From: Bosea sp. NBC_00550
GTDB taxonomy: Bacteria; Pseudomonadota; Alphaproteobacteria; Rhizobiales; Beijerinckiaceae
Direction of reading: 5' to 3'
Length of the DNA: 64,000 nucleotides
NCBI RefSeq assembly: GCF_026020075.1
Contig: NZ_CP102772.1
Location: forward strand, 1,922,001-1,986,000
Made by a program: the position numbers and the translations under genes. Under the pieces are notes generated by a model that searched no databases, was not told where the DNA came from, and saw only the letters and a list, made by a program, of their open reading frames with translations. Below, one piece after another: positions 1-7,860 of this stretch. Within the stretch, counting starts at the first letter, position 1. Each line of letters starts with the position of its first letter.

Positions 1-392
1 TCTGGTTCCGCCCGCTGCTCCTGTGTGTTTCGCGCGGCTACTGGATGAACCTGCTCAAGGTCCGGCGCGCCGGCGTGCTCTCGCGCCATCGCCATCCGCT
101 GCCGGTCCACGGCTATGTGCTGAAGGGCAAGTGGCGCTACCTGGAGCATGACTGGGTCGCGACCGAGGGCTCCTATGTCTACGAGGCGCCGGGCGAGACG
201 CATACGCTAGTGGTCGATCCCGATGTCGAGGAGATGATCACCATGTTCCAGGTGAACGGCGCGATGATCTATGTCGACCCGGACGGCAAATGCCTCGGCT
301 ATGACGACGTCTTCACCCGCATCGACAAATGCCGCGCCCACTACGCGCAGAACGGCCTCGGCGCGGAGTATGTCGACCAGTTCATTCGCTGA
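1..392 (+). CDS. Cupin-type dioxygenase (2,4'-dihydroxyacetophenone dioxygenase-like), 3' part
   Basis: Partial gene: the reading frame is already open at base 3 and ends at a stop at 390-392, so the true start lies outside the window. The visible part (about 129 residues) reads as a small cupin barrel, with the histidine pair in SRHRHPLPVHGYVLKG and a later acidic/histidine strand (APGETHTLVV) typical of cupin metal sites. The sequence resembles the ChrR-like cupins annotated as 2,4'-dihydroxyacetophenone dioxygenase, which cleave an aryl ketone using non-haem iron. The substrate in this organism is not shown; many homologues have no tested activity. An internal ATG at 45 exists but is not the start, because conserved sequence (PLLLCVSRGYW) precedes it. 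Confidence 0.75.
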   Translation, partial: WFRPLLLCVSRGYWMNLLKVRRAGVLSRHRHPLPVHGYVLKGKWRYLEHDWVATEGSYVYEAPGETHTLVVDPDVEEMITMFQVNGAMIYVDPDGKCLGYDDVFTRIDKCRAHYAQNGLGAEYVDQFIR

Positions 393-409
393 GCCAACAT
401 TTGCTTGAG

Positions 410-502
410 CGTCATTCTCGGGCGAAGCGAAGCGCAGACCCGAGAATCTCGTGAGGGTCAATGCTGGTTTCCGAGATGCTCGGGTCAAGCCCGAGCATGA
501 CG
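410..502. repeat. Intergenic palindromic repeat, copy 1 (CGTCAT...ATGACG family)
   Basis: A 93-bp imperfect inverted repeat starting CGTCATTCTCGGGCG and ending CCCGAGCATGACG, lying between the cupin gene and fliX. The outer arms pair, and a second pairing (CGAGATGCTCGGG against CCGAGCATG) lies inside. Six related copies occur elsewhere in the window. Its tail overlaps nothing coding. Confidence 0.8.
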
Positions 503-505
503 CCA

Positions 506-913
506 TTACCGCTTCAGCTTCGCCAGCTCGACGGCGGCGCGCAGCTCGATATGGGCCAGCACCTCGTCGAGGCGCGGATCGTCGGTCGTCTCGCGCCGCA
601 GCGCCAGCGTCGTGCGCAGGCGCTCGAGTTCGGAGGGCAGCACGCGGCCGGCGAGCAGCGCCGCCTTGAGCCGGTCGAGCCCGTCAAGCAGATCGCTCCC
701 GCGGCGAGCCTGCCGGCGCTTGCGCTCCTGCGGGTCCTCCTGCGCCTGTACGGCCAGCAAGGTATCGAGCGGCCCGGTCGTGCCGACGCCGGCACTGCGG
801 GTCGCGGTGGCTGAATCCTCTGTCGGAAGCGCGAAGGAGGCGCCGCTCGAGCGCCTCGCGGAACTGGCCGGGCCGGCATTCGAGACCGGCGCGCGCTGGT
901 CGATCCTGATCAT
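506..913 (-). CDS. fliX: Flagellar assembly regulator FliX
   Basis: A 135-residue protein matching FliX, the alphaproteobacterial class II flagellar assembly factor that in Caulobacter couples basal-body assembly to activation of FlbD. Visible hallmarks are the N-terminal MIRIDQRAP, a variable Ala/Ser-rich linker, and the conserved C-terminal half (LLAVQAQEDPQERKRRQARR, then RGSDLLDGLDRLK and DEVLAHIELRAAVELAKLKR). An ATG at 928 is also possible, but the family begins at (M)RIDQ and AAGG sits about 5 bases before the ATG at 913, so 913 is chosen. It diverges from flgI, as in Caulobacter. Confidence 0.9.
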   Translation of the reverse strand: MIRIDQRAPVSNAGPASSARRSSGASFALPTEDSATATRSAGVGTTGPLDTLLAVQAQEDPQERKRRQARRGSDLLDGLDRLKAALLAGRVLPSELERLRTTLALRRETTDDPRLDEVLAHIELRAAVELAKLKR

Positions 914-1139
914 GGCGGCCTTGTGCAAGAGTGGCCCAAGCCTCGCTCGGCATGGTTAACAGCCGGTAAATGACCCGGCAGAAACTGCCGCCCCGGCAGG
1001 AAGCGCAGCCCGCGAAAGCCTGCCCCGAGGATGCCTCAAAACTCCAAACGACTGACAAACAAGGCTTTTCAATTTTGACCTGAATGGCACGCGGCTCGCA
1101 GGGGATGGTGAACTTGAACCTGTCCCCTGGTGCCGAAGC

Positions 1140-2273
1140 ATGTTCCGCAACTCCGCCCTGACGACGCTGCTGAAGCCGCTGGCCGCCCTGCTGGCCGTGG
1201 CGGTCGGCCTGTCGGCACAGCCGGTGTTCGGGCTGTCTCGGATCAAGGATCTCGCCGCGGTCGAGGGCGTGCGCACCAACCAGCTGCTCGGTTACGGCAT
1301 CGTCGTCGGCCTCAACGGCACGGGCGACACGCTGAACAACACGCCTTTCACCAAGCAGTCGCTGCAGGCGATGCTGGAGCGCCTCGGCGTCAACACGCGC
1401 GGCGCCAACATGCGCACCGCCAACGTCGCCGCCGTGATGGTCACCGCCAACCTGCCGCCCTTCTCGACGCAGGGCACCCGCGTCGACGTCACCGTTTCGG
1501 CGATGGGCGACTCCAAGTCGCTGCAGGGCGGCACGTTGCTGGTCACACCGCTGCTCGGCGCCGATGGCGAGGTCTACGCCGTCTCGCAGGGGCCCGTGGC
1601 GATCTCCGGCTTCTCGGCCGAGGGCGATGCCACCAAGATCACCCGCGGCGTGCCGACCGTCGGCCGCATCGCCAATGGCGGCGTGGTCGAGCGCGAAATC
1701 GATTTCGCCCTGAACAAGCTCTCGACGCTGCGCCTCTCGCTGCGCAACCCGGACCTGACCACGGCCCGCCGCATGGCCGCCGCGATCAACGACTTCGTCG
1801 GCGGCGACTCGGCCGAGCCGACCGACCCCTCGACCGTGGTCCTCCAGATCCCGCCGCGCTTCAAGGGCAACATGATCCGGCTGCTGACCGATATCGAGCA
1901 ACTGCGCATCGAGCCCGACCAGCTCGCCCGCATCGTCATCGACGAGCGCTCAGGCATCATCGTGATGGGCAAGGATGTCCGCGTCTCCACCGTCGCGGTG
2001 GCGCAGGGCAACCTGACCGTGACCATCAGCGAGACGCCGCAAGTCTCGCAGCCCAACGAATTCGCCCGTGGTCGGACGGTGGTGACGCCGCAGACCAGCG
2101 TCAAGGTCGACACCGGCGGCGGCAACAAGCTCGCCCTCGTCAAGGAAAGCGTGACGCTGGCCGAGCTCGTCGACGGGCTCAACGCGCTGGGCATCGGCCC
2201 GCGCGACCTGATCTCCATTCTCCAGGCCATCAAGTCGGCAGGTGCGCTGCAGGCCGAAATCGAGGTGATGTGA
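1140..2273 (+). CDS. flgI: Flagellar basal-body P-ring protein FlgI
   Basis: A 377-residue protein, full length for FlgI, which forms the periplasmic P-ring bushing around the flagellar rod in the peptidoglycan layer. A Sec signal peptide covers about residues 1-31 (hydrophobic LLKPLAALLAVAVGLSAQP). Family motifs follow: SRIKDLAAVEGVRTNQLLGY, GIVVGLNGTGD, and the C-terminal VDGLNALGIGPRDLISILQAIK. It ends with ALQAEIEVM and its stop codon overlaps the start of the flgJ-like gene (TGATG), so the two are probably translationally coupled. Transport is by Sec, not by the flagellar export apparatus. Confidence 0.97.
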   Translation: MFRNSALTTLLKPLAALLAVAVGLSAQPVFGLSRIKDLAAVEGVRTNQLLGYGIVVGLNGTGDTLNNTPFTKQSLQAMLERLGVNTRGANMRTANVAAVMVTANLPPFSTQGTRVDVTVSAMGDSKSLQGGTLLVTPLLGADGEVYAVSQGPVAISGFSAEGDATKITRGVPTVGRIANGGVVEREIDFALNKLSTLRLSLRNPDLTTARRMAAAINDFVGGDSAEPTDPSTVVLQIPPRFKGNMIRLLTDIEQLRIEPDQLARIVIDERSGIIVMGKDVRVSTVAVAQGNLTVTISETPQVSQPNEFARGRTVVTPQTSVKVDTGGGNKLALVKESVTLAELVDGLNALGIGPRDLISILQAIKSAGALQAEIEVM

Positions 2274-2629
2274 TGACTGCTGCCCTCGCGCTTCCCGCCG
2301 CCAACCTCGCCCTCGGTATCGCCGGCAAGGTCGCCAGCGGCATCGCCGATGCGCTCGATCCGGCCAAGGCCAAGGCGAAGAAGCAGGCCGACGACTTCGA
2401 GACGATGTTTCTCGAACAGATGACCGACCGCCTGACCGCCAGCGACGGCACCGAAGGCCCGCTCGGCGAAAACGGCACGGGCGGCGGTATCTGGCGCTCG
2501 CAGCTCAGCCAGCAATACGCCAAGCAGATCCAGAAGGCCGGCGGCATTGGCCTGTCCGACCAGATCATGCGCGACCTGATCAGCCTGCAGGAAAAGGCCG
2601 CCGGCGGGGCGCAGAATGTCGGCGGCTAA
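2273..2629 (+). CDS. FlgJ-like rod-binding protein (rod domain only)
   Basis: A 118-residue protein equivalent to the N-terminal rod-binding domain of FlgJ. The characteristic segment DDFETMFLEQMTDRLTA is visible at about residues 41-57, followed by GGGIWRSQLSQQYAKQI. No muramidase domain is present, which is usual in alphaproteobacteria, where a separate enzyme opens the wall. It probably acts as rod cap or chaperone. The ATG overlaps the flgI stop by one base and its own 3' end overlaps the next gene by 14 bases, so the three form one operon. Confidence 0.87.
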   Translation: MTAALALPAANLALGIAGKVASGIADALDPAKAKAKKQADDFETMFLEQMTDRLTASDGTEGPLGENGTGGGIWRSQLSQQYAKQIQKAGGIGLSDQIMRDLISLQEKAAGGAQNVGG

Positions 2630-3104
2630 GTTGATCCTGGATGAGAGGCCGCGCATCGCCGATGCGCTCAGCGCCCGCGCGCTGGTCGAGGCCGTGCTCG
2701 AGGCGCTGGGTTCCCTGTCGCATCTCGTCGGCGAGGAGACCGAGCTCGTCCGGGCCGGCCGCCTGCCGGAGGCGATGAGCCGTGAACCGCGCAAGACCGA
2801 ACTCGCCGGCATCTATATGCGCGGCGTCGAGCAGGTGAAGCTCAATGCGGTCGCGCTCGCCCGCTTCGTGCCCGATCAGGTGAAGCGCCTGAAGGAAGCC
2901 CACCTCGCCTTCCAGGGCCTGATCGAAACCAACCAGATCGTGCTCGCGACGGCCCGTGCCGTCTCCGAATCCGTCATCCGCGACCTGGCAGCCGACGCCA
3001 ACAAGCCGATGCGCGCGAACGGCTACGGCCCCGCAGCCTCGGTCGGCGCCGGCGCCTTCGCCCGTCCGAATTCCGGCCCACTCGTCGTCTCGCGGCGCCT
3101 GTAG
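2616..3104 (+). CDS. FlgN-like flagellar export chaperone
   Basis: A 162-residue mostly helical protein starting 14 bases inside the end of the flgJ-like gene. Position and composition (long helices, a middle segment VPDQVKRLKEAHLAFQGLIE, and a central helix ending in NQIVLATARAVSESVIRDLA) fit FlgN-type proteins, the chaperones of hook-associated proteins FlgK and FlgL. The C-terminal 30 residues are Gly/Ala/Pro-rich and low complexity. Similarity of FlgN across phyla is weak, so the function rests partly on context: flgI, flgJ and flgN are commonly linked in this order. Confidence 0.72.
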   Translation: MSAAKLILDERPRIADALSARALVEAVLEALGSLSHLVGEETELVRAGRLPEAMSREPRKTELAGIYMRGVEQVKLNAVALARFVPDQVKRLKEAHLAFQGLIETNQIVLATARAVSESVIRDLAADANKPMRANGYGPAASVGAGAFARPNSGPLVVSRRL

Positions 3105-3298
3105 CCAGCCTCCGCCAGCCCGGCTCACCACGATACTTTCCGGAGCGGCTGCGTCGGAAACCCTCAATATTTACCTAACTTCCTAACGGCGGATTCAATC
3201 TTTTCTGTCATGTTTTCATCGTCGGGCAGGTCTGTCCTGTTACCGGCGATCGACGAACGCGGCGCGACGGTGCCGTGAAAGCTCCAGAAGGAGTGGCT

Positions 3299-3751
3299 GT
3301 GGAATTTGGCAACGCACCCCGGATCGTGGCCGCGCCCGGCGCGCCGGCTGTCACGCGTTCCGACGTCACCGCCCAGCCGGGCAGCGTCGCCGTCGATCTC
3401 CCGCCCGAGAAGACCGTCCAGTCGGCATCCGCCGGAGCGGCCGTTAATGTCGAGGTCCGGGCCGAGGCGCGCGATGCCCAGAGCCGCGCGAACGGCGAGC
3501 GCCGCGCCTTGATCAACGATCAGAACGGACGCGCCGCCAATCGCACCGTCGACGAAACCGTCGAGCGCAAGTTGATCATCGACCCGCAGACCCGCGCGAT
3601 CGTCCTGCAGAAGAAGGACCGCGAAACCGGGGAGACGGTCTCGCAGTTGCCGGACGAAACCCTGCTGAAGCTGCGCGCTTATTCGCGCGAGCTGACAGAA
3701 CGGGCTCGCGAGGCCGAGGACACCCGCCATCAGGTCGAGCGCACGGCCTGA
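3299..3751 (+). CDS. FlaG-like flagellar protein
   Basis: A 150-residue protein with a low-complexity Ala/Val-rich first half and a C-terminal segment resembling FlaG: VERKLIIDPQTRAIVLQKKD, then RETGETVSQLPDETLLKLRAY. FlaG proteins affect filament length or stability in other bacteria, and its place directly before the flagellin genes agrees with that. Start choice: the frame is open back to a GTG at 3275, but AGAAGGAG at 3286-3293 sits 5 bases before the GTG at 3299, so 3299 is preferred. The function here is inferred from the domain and the neighbours only. Confidence 0.7.
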   Translation: MEFGNAPRIVAAPGAPAVTRSDVTAQPGSVAVDLPPEKTVQSASAGAAVNVEVRAEARDAQSRANGERRALINDQNGRAANRTVDETVERKLIIDPQTRAIVLQKKDRETGETVSQLPDETLLKLRAYSRELTERAREAEDTRHQVERTA

Positions 3752-3784
3752 CGGCCTGCCGCTCCCGCCCATCGCATCTGCTCG

Positions 3785-3814
3785 CCGCCCGCCTCGTGCG
3801 GGCGGTCTGCGTTT
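3785..3814 (+). terminator. Possible terminator after the flaG-like gene
   Basis: A perfect 8-bp stem (CCGCCCGC / GCGGGCGG) with a 5-base loop, followed by TCTGCGTTT, lies 33 bases after the flaG-like stop. The U-run is weak, so termination may be partial. Confidence 0.45.
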
Positions 3815-3995
3815 CGGCGCTCTGAACGCGCCGGGGCCGTTAAAGGCCGCTTAACCATGGCCCGACAAGTCGGCGATCCGCCTTAATTCGCCGGCCGAAA
3901 TTTACCGGTTGTTACCGGCTGGGCCGCCAGGGTCGCCCCGTCCTGGCCAGAACGGCCGGGGCGCCAGAAGGCACCATACCAGAAGGTAAACACAG

Positions 3996-5318
3996 ATGGC
4001 CGTCTCTCTCTCCTCGGGCGTTAGCAACGCGCTCTCGTCGCTGCAGTCGATCACCGCCCAGGCCCAGGCTTCCCAGTTCAAGCTGGCCACCGGCAAGAAG
4101 GTCAACACTGCGGTTGACAGCCCCGTCAACTACTTCACCGCCGCTTCGCTCAATGACCGCTCCAGCCAGCTCACGGGCCTGCTCGACGGCATATCGAACG
4201 GCATCCAGACCATTCAGACCGCCTCGAAGGGTATCGACGGCATCACCAAGCTGGTGAGCTCCCTGCAGTCGACCATCAAGCAGGCGCAGTCGGACGCCGC
4301 CCAGAACCGCCCGACCAAGGCTGGCACCGCTCTCGCGACCGCGGCCGAAGCAGCCGTGACCTCGAAGAGCCTCAAGGACATCGCCCTCGACAAGAAGATC
4401 GGCGGCGCGGATGCCACGGCTGACGCCGCCACCGCCACCACTTCGGGCGACGTCGGTATCGACACCACGACTGCCGTCAAGGCCGCCGTTTTCCTGAAGT
4501 CGGATACCACGACGTACACCGCCAGCTTCGACTCCACCACCGCAACGGTTCGTGACGTCGTCAACGAGATCAACAAGTCGGGCATCGCCACCGCCTTCGT
4601 CGACGAGAAGGGCCAGCTCAACGTCAAGGGCACCGGTTCGGAAGAAGTGCAGTTCGGCTTCGGCGTCGGCACTGACGACACCACCTCCCAGGCCGCTGCC
4701 GCCGGCGCCGGCAACGCCAACGCCAAGATCGGCTTTGCGACCGCGGACAACGTCGCGGGCACCGGCATCAAGGGTCAGGCCATCACCTCGGCCGTCCGTT
4801 CGAACCTGATCGACCAGTACAACGACCTGCGTAGCAAGATCGACGATCTCGCCAAGGACTCGAGCTACAACGGCATCAACCTGCTGAAGGGCGACCGCCT
4901 CTCGATCCAGTTCAACGAGAAGACCGGCAAGAACCAGACCAAGCTCGACATCCAGGGTTCGGACGTCACCTCCGACAACCTCGGCCTCGTCAAGGCTGGC
5001 AACACCAAGCTCACCGGTCAGGTCAACTTCCAGAACGACTCCGACCTCGAAGCAGCGACCAAGGCCCTCACCGGCGCCCTGACCTCGCTGAAGTCGCTCT
5101 CCTCGACCTTCGGTGCCAACCTCTCGGTCGCGCAGACCCGGCAGGATTTCACCAAGGACATGGCTGACACGCTGAGCACCGGCGCCGCCAATCTGGTGAA
5201 CGTCGACGCCAACTCGGAAGCCGCCAACCTGCTCGCGCTGCAGACCCGTCAGCAGCTCTCGCAGACGGCGCTGTCGCTCTCCAACCAGAGCGAACAGGCG
5301 GTCCTGCGGCTGTTCTGA
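3996..5318 (+). CDS. fliC: Flagellin (first of a tandem pair)
   Basis: A 440-residue flagellin, the filament subunit exported through the flagellar type III apparatus. The conserved D0/D1 ends are clear: N-terminal SSGVSNALSSLQSITAQAQA with QFKLATGKKVNTAVDSPVNY and SLNDRSSQLTGLLDGISNG, and C-terminal SVAQTRQDFTKDMADTL and TRQQLSQTALSLSNQSEQAV. The surface-exposed middle is Ala/Thr/Asp-rich. It has its own terminator and a 200-base gap before the second flagellin. The stretch 4600-4778 is identical, base for base, to 6126-6304 of the second copy, whereas the flanking parts have diverged. Translation is probably governed by FlbT and FlaF, encoded just downstream. Confidence 0.96.
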   Translation: MAVSLSSGVSNALSSLQSITAQAQASQFKLATGKKVNTAVDSPVNYFTAASLNDRSSQLTGLLDGISNGIQTIQTASKGIDGITKLVSSLQSTIKQAQSDAAQNRPTKAGTALATAAEAAVTSKSLKDIALDKKIGGADATADAATATTSGDVGIDTTTAVKAAVFLKSDTTTYTASFDSTTATVRDVVNEINKSGIATAFVDEKGQLNVKGTGSEEVQFGFGVGTDDTTSQAAAAGAGNANAKIGFATADNVAGTGIKGQAITSAVRSNLIDQYNDLRSKIDDLAKDSSYNGINLLKGDRLSIQFNEKTGKNQTKLDIQGSDVTSDNLGLVKAGNTKLTGQVNFQNDSDLEAATKALTGALTSLKSLSSTFGANLSVAQTRQDFTKDMADTLSTGAANLVNVDANSEAANLLALQTRQQLSQTALSLSNQSEQAVLRLF

Positions 5319-5370
5319 TCTTCGGTCCGCAGAAGCGGATCAACCCGCAGAACGCGGGGCGAAGTCAAAG

Positions 5371-5400
5371 AGCGGCGGAGCTACGGCTCCGCCGCTTTTT
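5371..5400 (+). terminator. Rho-independent terminator after flagellin 1
   Basis: A 10-bp perfect stem (AGCGGCGGAG / CTCCGCCGCT) with a 6-base loop followed by TTTTT, located 53 bases after the flagellin stop. It separates the two flagellin transcripts. Confidence 0.9.
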
Positions 5401-5518
5401 CGTTCGGCACGGCGGCGAGATAGTCGCCTCGATTAACCTTTTATTATCCCTAACGCGGGATTATCGCCCCTGAAATCAGGTTGCATCGCGCCGGAGTCGC
5501 GCGTTCAGGGGACCGAAG

Positions 5519-6847
5519 ATGGCCAGCACGATCCTTTCCAGCGGTGTCCGCAACAACCTCTTGACGCTGCAGCAGACGACGGCCCAGCAGAACGTCATCC
5601 AGAATCGACTTGCTACCGGCAAGAAGGTCAACTCGGCGATCGACAACCCGGTCAACTACTTCACCGCGCTCTCACTGAATGACCGCTCCAGCCAGCTGAC
5701 GGGCCTGCTCGACGGCATCTCGAACGGCATCCAGACCATCCAGACCGCCTCCAAGGGCATCGACGGCATCACCAAGCTAGTGGGCTCGCTGCAGTCGACC
5801 GTCAAACAGGCCCAGGCCGACGCGGCCCAGAATCGCCCGACCAAGGCCGGCACGGCTCTGGCGACGGCGACGGAAGCGGCAGTGACCTCGAAGAGCCTCA
5901 AGGACATCGCTCTCGACAAGAAGATCGGCGGCGCGGACGCCACGGCGGACGCAGCCACCGCCACCTCTCCCGGTGACGTCGGCATCGACACCACGACCAA
6001 CGTCAAAGGCGCCATTTTCCTGAAGTCCGGGAGCACGACGTACACCGCCAGCTTCGACGTCGCCAATGCGACAATGCGCGACGTCGTCAACGAGATCAAC
6101 AAATCGGGCGTCGCCACAGCCTTCATCGACGAGAAGGGCCAGCTCAACGTCAAGGGCACCGGTTCGGAAGAAGTGCAGTTCGGCTTCGGCGTCGGCACTG
6201 ACGACACCACCTCCCAGGCCGCTGCCGCCGGCGCCGGCAACGCCAACGCCAAGATCGGCTTTGCGACCGCGGACAACGTCGCGGGCACCGGCATCAAGGG
6301 TCAGAGCATCACCTCGGCCGTCCGTTCGAACCTCATCCAGCAGTACAACGACCTGCGCACGCAGATCGATCAGCTCGCCAAGGATTCGAGCTTCAACGGC
6401 ATCAACCTGCTGCAGGGCGACCGCCTCTCGATCCAGTTCAACGAGAAGACCGGCAAGAACCAGACCAAGCTCGACATCCAGGGTTCGACCCTGTCCGCTG
6501 ATAACCTCGGCATCAGCCAAGCCATCAACACCCAGCTCAACGGCTTCATCAACTTCCAGAACGATGCCGACCTGGACAAGGCGACAGCCGCGCTGACCGG
6601 CGCGCTGACCTCGCTGAAGTCGCTGGCCTCGACGCTGGGCTCCAACCTCTCGGTCGCGCAGACCCGGCAGGACTTCACCAAGGAACTCGCCAACGTGCTG
6701 ACCACCGGCGCGGGCAACCTGGTGCTGGCCGATCCGAACGAGGAAGGCGCAAGCCTGCTGGCGCTCAACACCCGCCAGCAGCTCTCGCAGACCGCGCTCT
6801 CGCTGGCGAACCAGGCCGACCAGGGCGTCCTGCGTCTCTTCGGCTGA
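5519..6847 (+). CDS. fliC: Flagellin (second of a tandem pair)
   Basis: A 442-residue paralogue of the upstream flagellin, with the same D0/D1 ends (GVRNNLLTLQQTTAQQNVIQ, RLATGKKVNSAIDNPVNY and C-terminal RQQLSQTALSLANQADQGV). The central domain is almost the same protein as in copy 1, including a 179-bp block of perfect nucleotide identity, while the terminal parts differ more. That pattern suggests gene conversion between the copies. The preceding 200 bases hold the upstream terminator and an AT-richer leader (ATTAACCTTTTATTATCCC at about 5431-5450) that may contain the promoter. Two flagellins often form one mixed filament in this group. Confidence 0.96.
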   Translation: MASTILSSGVRNNLLTLQQTTAQQNVIQNRLATGKKVNSAIDNPVNYFTALSLNDRSSQLTGLLDGISNGIQTIQTASKGIDGITKLVGSLQSTVKQAQADAAQNRPTKAGTALATATEAAVTSKSLKDIALDKKIGGADATADAATATSPGDVGIDTTTNVKGAIFLKSGSTTYTASFDVANATMRDVVNEINKSGVATAFIDEKGQLNVKGTGSEEVQFGFGVGTDDTTSQAAAAGAGNANAKIGFATADNVAGTGIKGQSITSAVRSNLIQQYNDLRTQIDQLAKDSSFNGINLLQGDRLSIQFNEKTGKNQTKLDIQGSTLSADNLGISQAINTQLNGFINFQNDADLDKATAALTGALTSLKSLASTLGSNLSVAQTRQDFTKELANVLTTGAGNLVLADPNEEGASLLALNTRQQLSQTALSLANQADQGVLRLFG

Positions 6848-6893
6848 CGCTTCCGCGATCGCCGCCCTCCCCTCGCCAGAAGGCAGCACAGAC

Positions 6894-7286
6894 ATGGCCC
6901 TCAAGGTCGAGCTCAAACCGCGCGAACGGATCATCATCGGCCAGGTGGTGATCCGCAACGACGAGCAGCGCACGCGCTTCTTCATCGAGGGCGACGCCCC
7001 GATCTTGCGCGAGAAGGACATCCTCACGGCCGCGACCGCGGACAGCCCGGCCAAGAAGATCTATCTCGCCATCCAGCTGATGTATCTGGCTCAGGATCCG
7101 ACGCATCAGCACGAGACCTATTTCCAGCTGGTGCGCGATTTCATCAACGCGGCGCCCAGCGCTCTGCCGCATGTTCATGAGATCAATAACCGCATTTTAA
7201 GCGACGACCTCTACAAGGCTCTCAAGGCGGCCAAGAAGCTGATCGGCTACGAAGCGGAATTGATCGAGAATGCAAAACGGGTTTAA
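6894..7286 (+). CDS. flbT: Flagellin translation repressor FlbT
   Basis: A 130-residue FlbT. In Caulobacter this protein binds flagellin mRNA 5' leaders and lowers translation until the hook is finished. The family pattern is evident throughout: LKPRERIIIGQVVIRND, RTRFFIEGDAPILREKDIL, AKKIYLAIQLMYL, and the C-terminal LSDDLYKALKAAKKLIGYEAE. The last 17 bases overlap the start of flaF, so the two are expected to be coupled and act in opposition on the flagellins encoded immediately upstream. Confidence 0.95.
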   Translation: MALKVELKPRERIIIGQVVIRNDEQRTRFFIEGDAPILREKDILTAATADSPAKKIYLAIQLMYLAQDPTHQHETYFQLVRDFINAAPSALPHVHEINNRILSDDLYKALKAAKKLIGYEAELIENAKRV

Positions 7287-7641
7287 CGCCTACGCCGCCG
7301 CTGCCAAGACAGCTCAATCCGTCGTTTCGCCTCGCGAGCTCGAAGCCTCCCTCCTGATCAAGGCCGCCACCCGGCTCCAGGCCGTCGCCGACGACTGGAG
7401 CATGCGCGAGCGGGAGCTCGACGAGGTCCTCACCTATAATCGCCGCCTCTGGACGTTGCTGGTCTCGGCCGTGATCGCCGAGGACAACCCGCTGCCGGTC
7501 GGCATCAAGCAGAACATCCTCGGCCTCGCGAATTTCATCTTCAACCAGACGTTCCGGATTTCATCCGATCCGCAGCCGCAAAGTCTCGGCATCCTCATCA
7601 ACATCAACCGGGACATCGCGGCCGGCCTGCGCGGGCGCTGA
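7270..7641 (+). CDS. flaF: Flagellin synthesis regulator FlaF
   Basis: A 123-residue FlaF, the positive counterpart of FlbT needed for flagellin synthesis and secretion. Visible motifs are AYAAAAKTAQSVVSPRELEA near the N-terminus, RLWTLLVSAVIAEDNPLP in the middle, and QNILGLANFIFNQTF toward the end. It begins inside the end of flbT and is followed 28 bases later by a strong terminator, closing the flagellin-regulator unit. Confidence 0.95.
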   Translation: MQNGFNAYAAAAKTAQSVVSPRELEASLLIKAATRLQAVADDWSMRERELDEVLTYNRRLWTLLVSAVIAEDNPLPVGIKQNILGLANFIFNQTFRISSDPQPQSLGILININRDIAAGLRGR

Positions 7642-7669
7642 CGCGCCTACCGAACCGCCGACGTTGGAC

Positions 7670-7704
7670 AAACGCCGCCCTTTCGGGGCGGCGTTTCTGT
7701 TTTG
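7670..7704 (+). terminator. Rho-independent terminator after flaF
   Basis: An 11-bp stem (AAACGCCGCCC with its complement GGGCGGCGTTT) and a short TTTCG loop, followed by CTGTTTT. Placed 28 bases after the flaF stop. Confidence 0.85.
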
Positions 7705-7739
7705 GGGGACGCTTCGGGACTTTGCCTGGAGCACAAGGG

Positions 7740-7836
7740 CGTCATCCCGGACAAGCTGCGCAGCAGCGCCGATCCGGGATCCATCATAGAGCTCCGGAGC
7801 CCTCCGATGGATCCCGGGGCAAGCCCGGGATGACCG
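7740..7836. repeat. Intergenic palindromic repeat, copy 2
   Basis: About 97 bp, starting CGTCATCCCGGACAAGCTGC and ending AAGCCCGGGATGACCG. It belongs to the CCCGG-type variant of the CGTCAT/ATGACG family, like copy 4. It lies in the convergent gap between flaF and flgL. Confidence 0.8.
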
Positions 7837-7860
7837 CGGCCCCGCAAAGAATCAGTATGA

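Noticed and set aside
684..1901. Long minus-strand open frame opposite flgI and fliX
   Set aside because: It is an antisense shadow of two well-supported flagellar genes, with His/Arg/Gly-biased composition and no recognisable motif.
1574..2812. 412-codon minus-strand open frame opposite flgI and the flgJ-like gene
   Set aside because: Ser/Arg-rich shadow of the real coding frames; GC-rich DNA leaves such frames open by chance.
3996..6847. Repeated blocks in the flagellin region as a CRISPR or tandem repeat array
   Set aside because: The repeats are the matching parts of two paralogous genes; no spacer-repeat structure exists here or elsewhere in the window.
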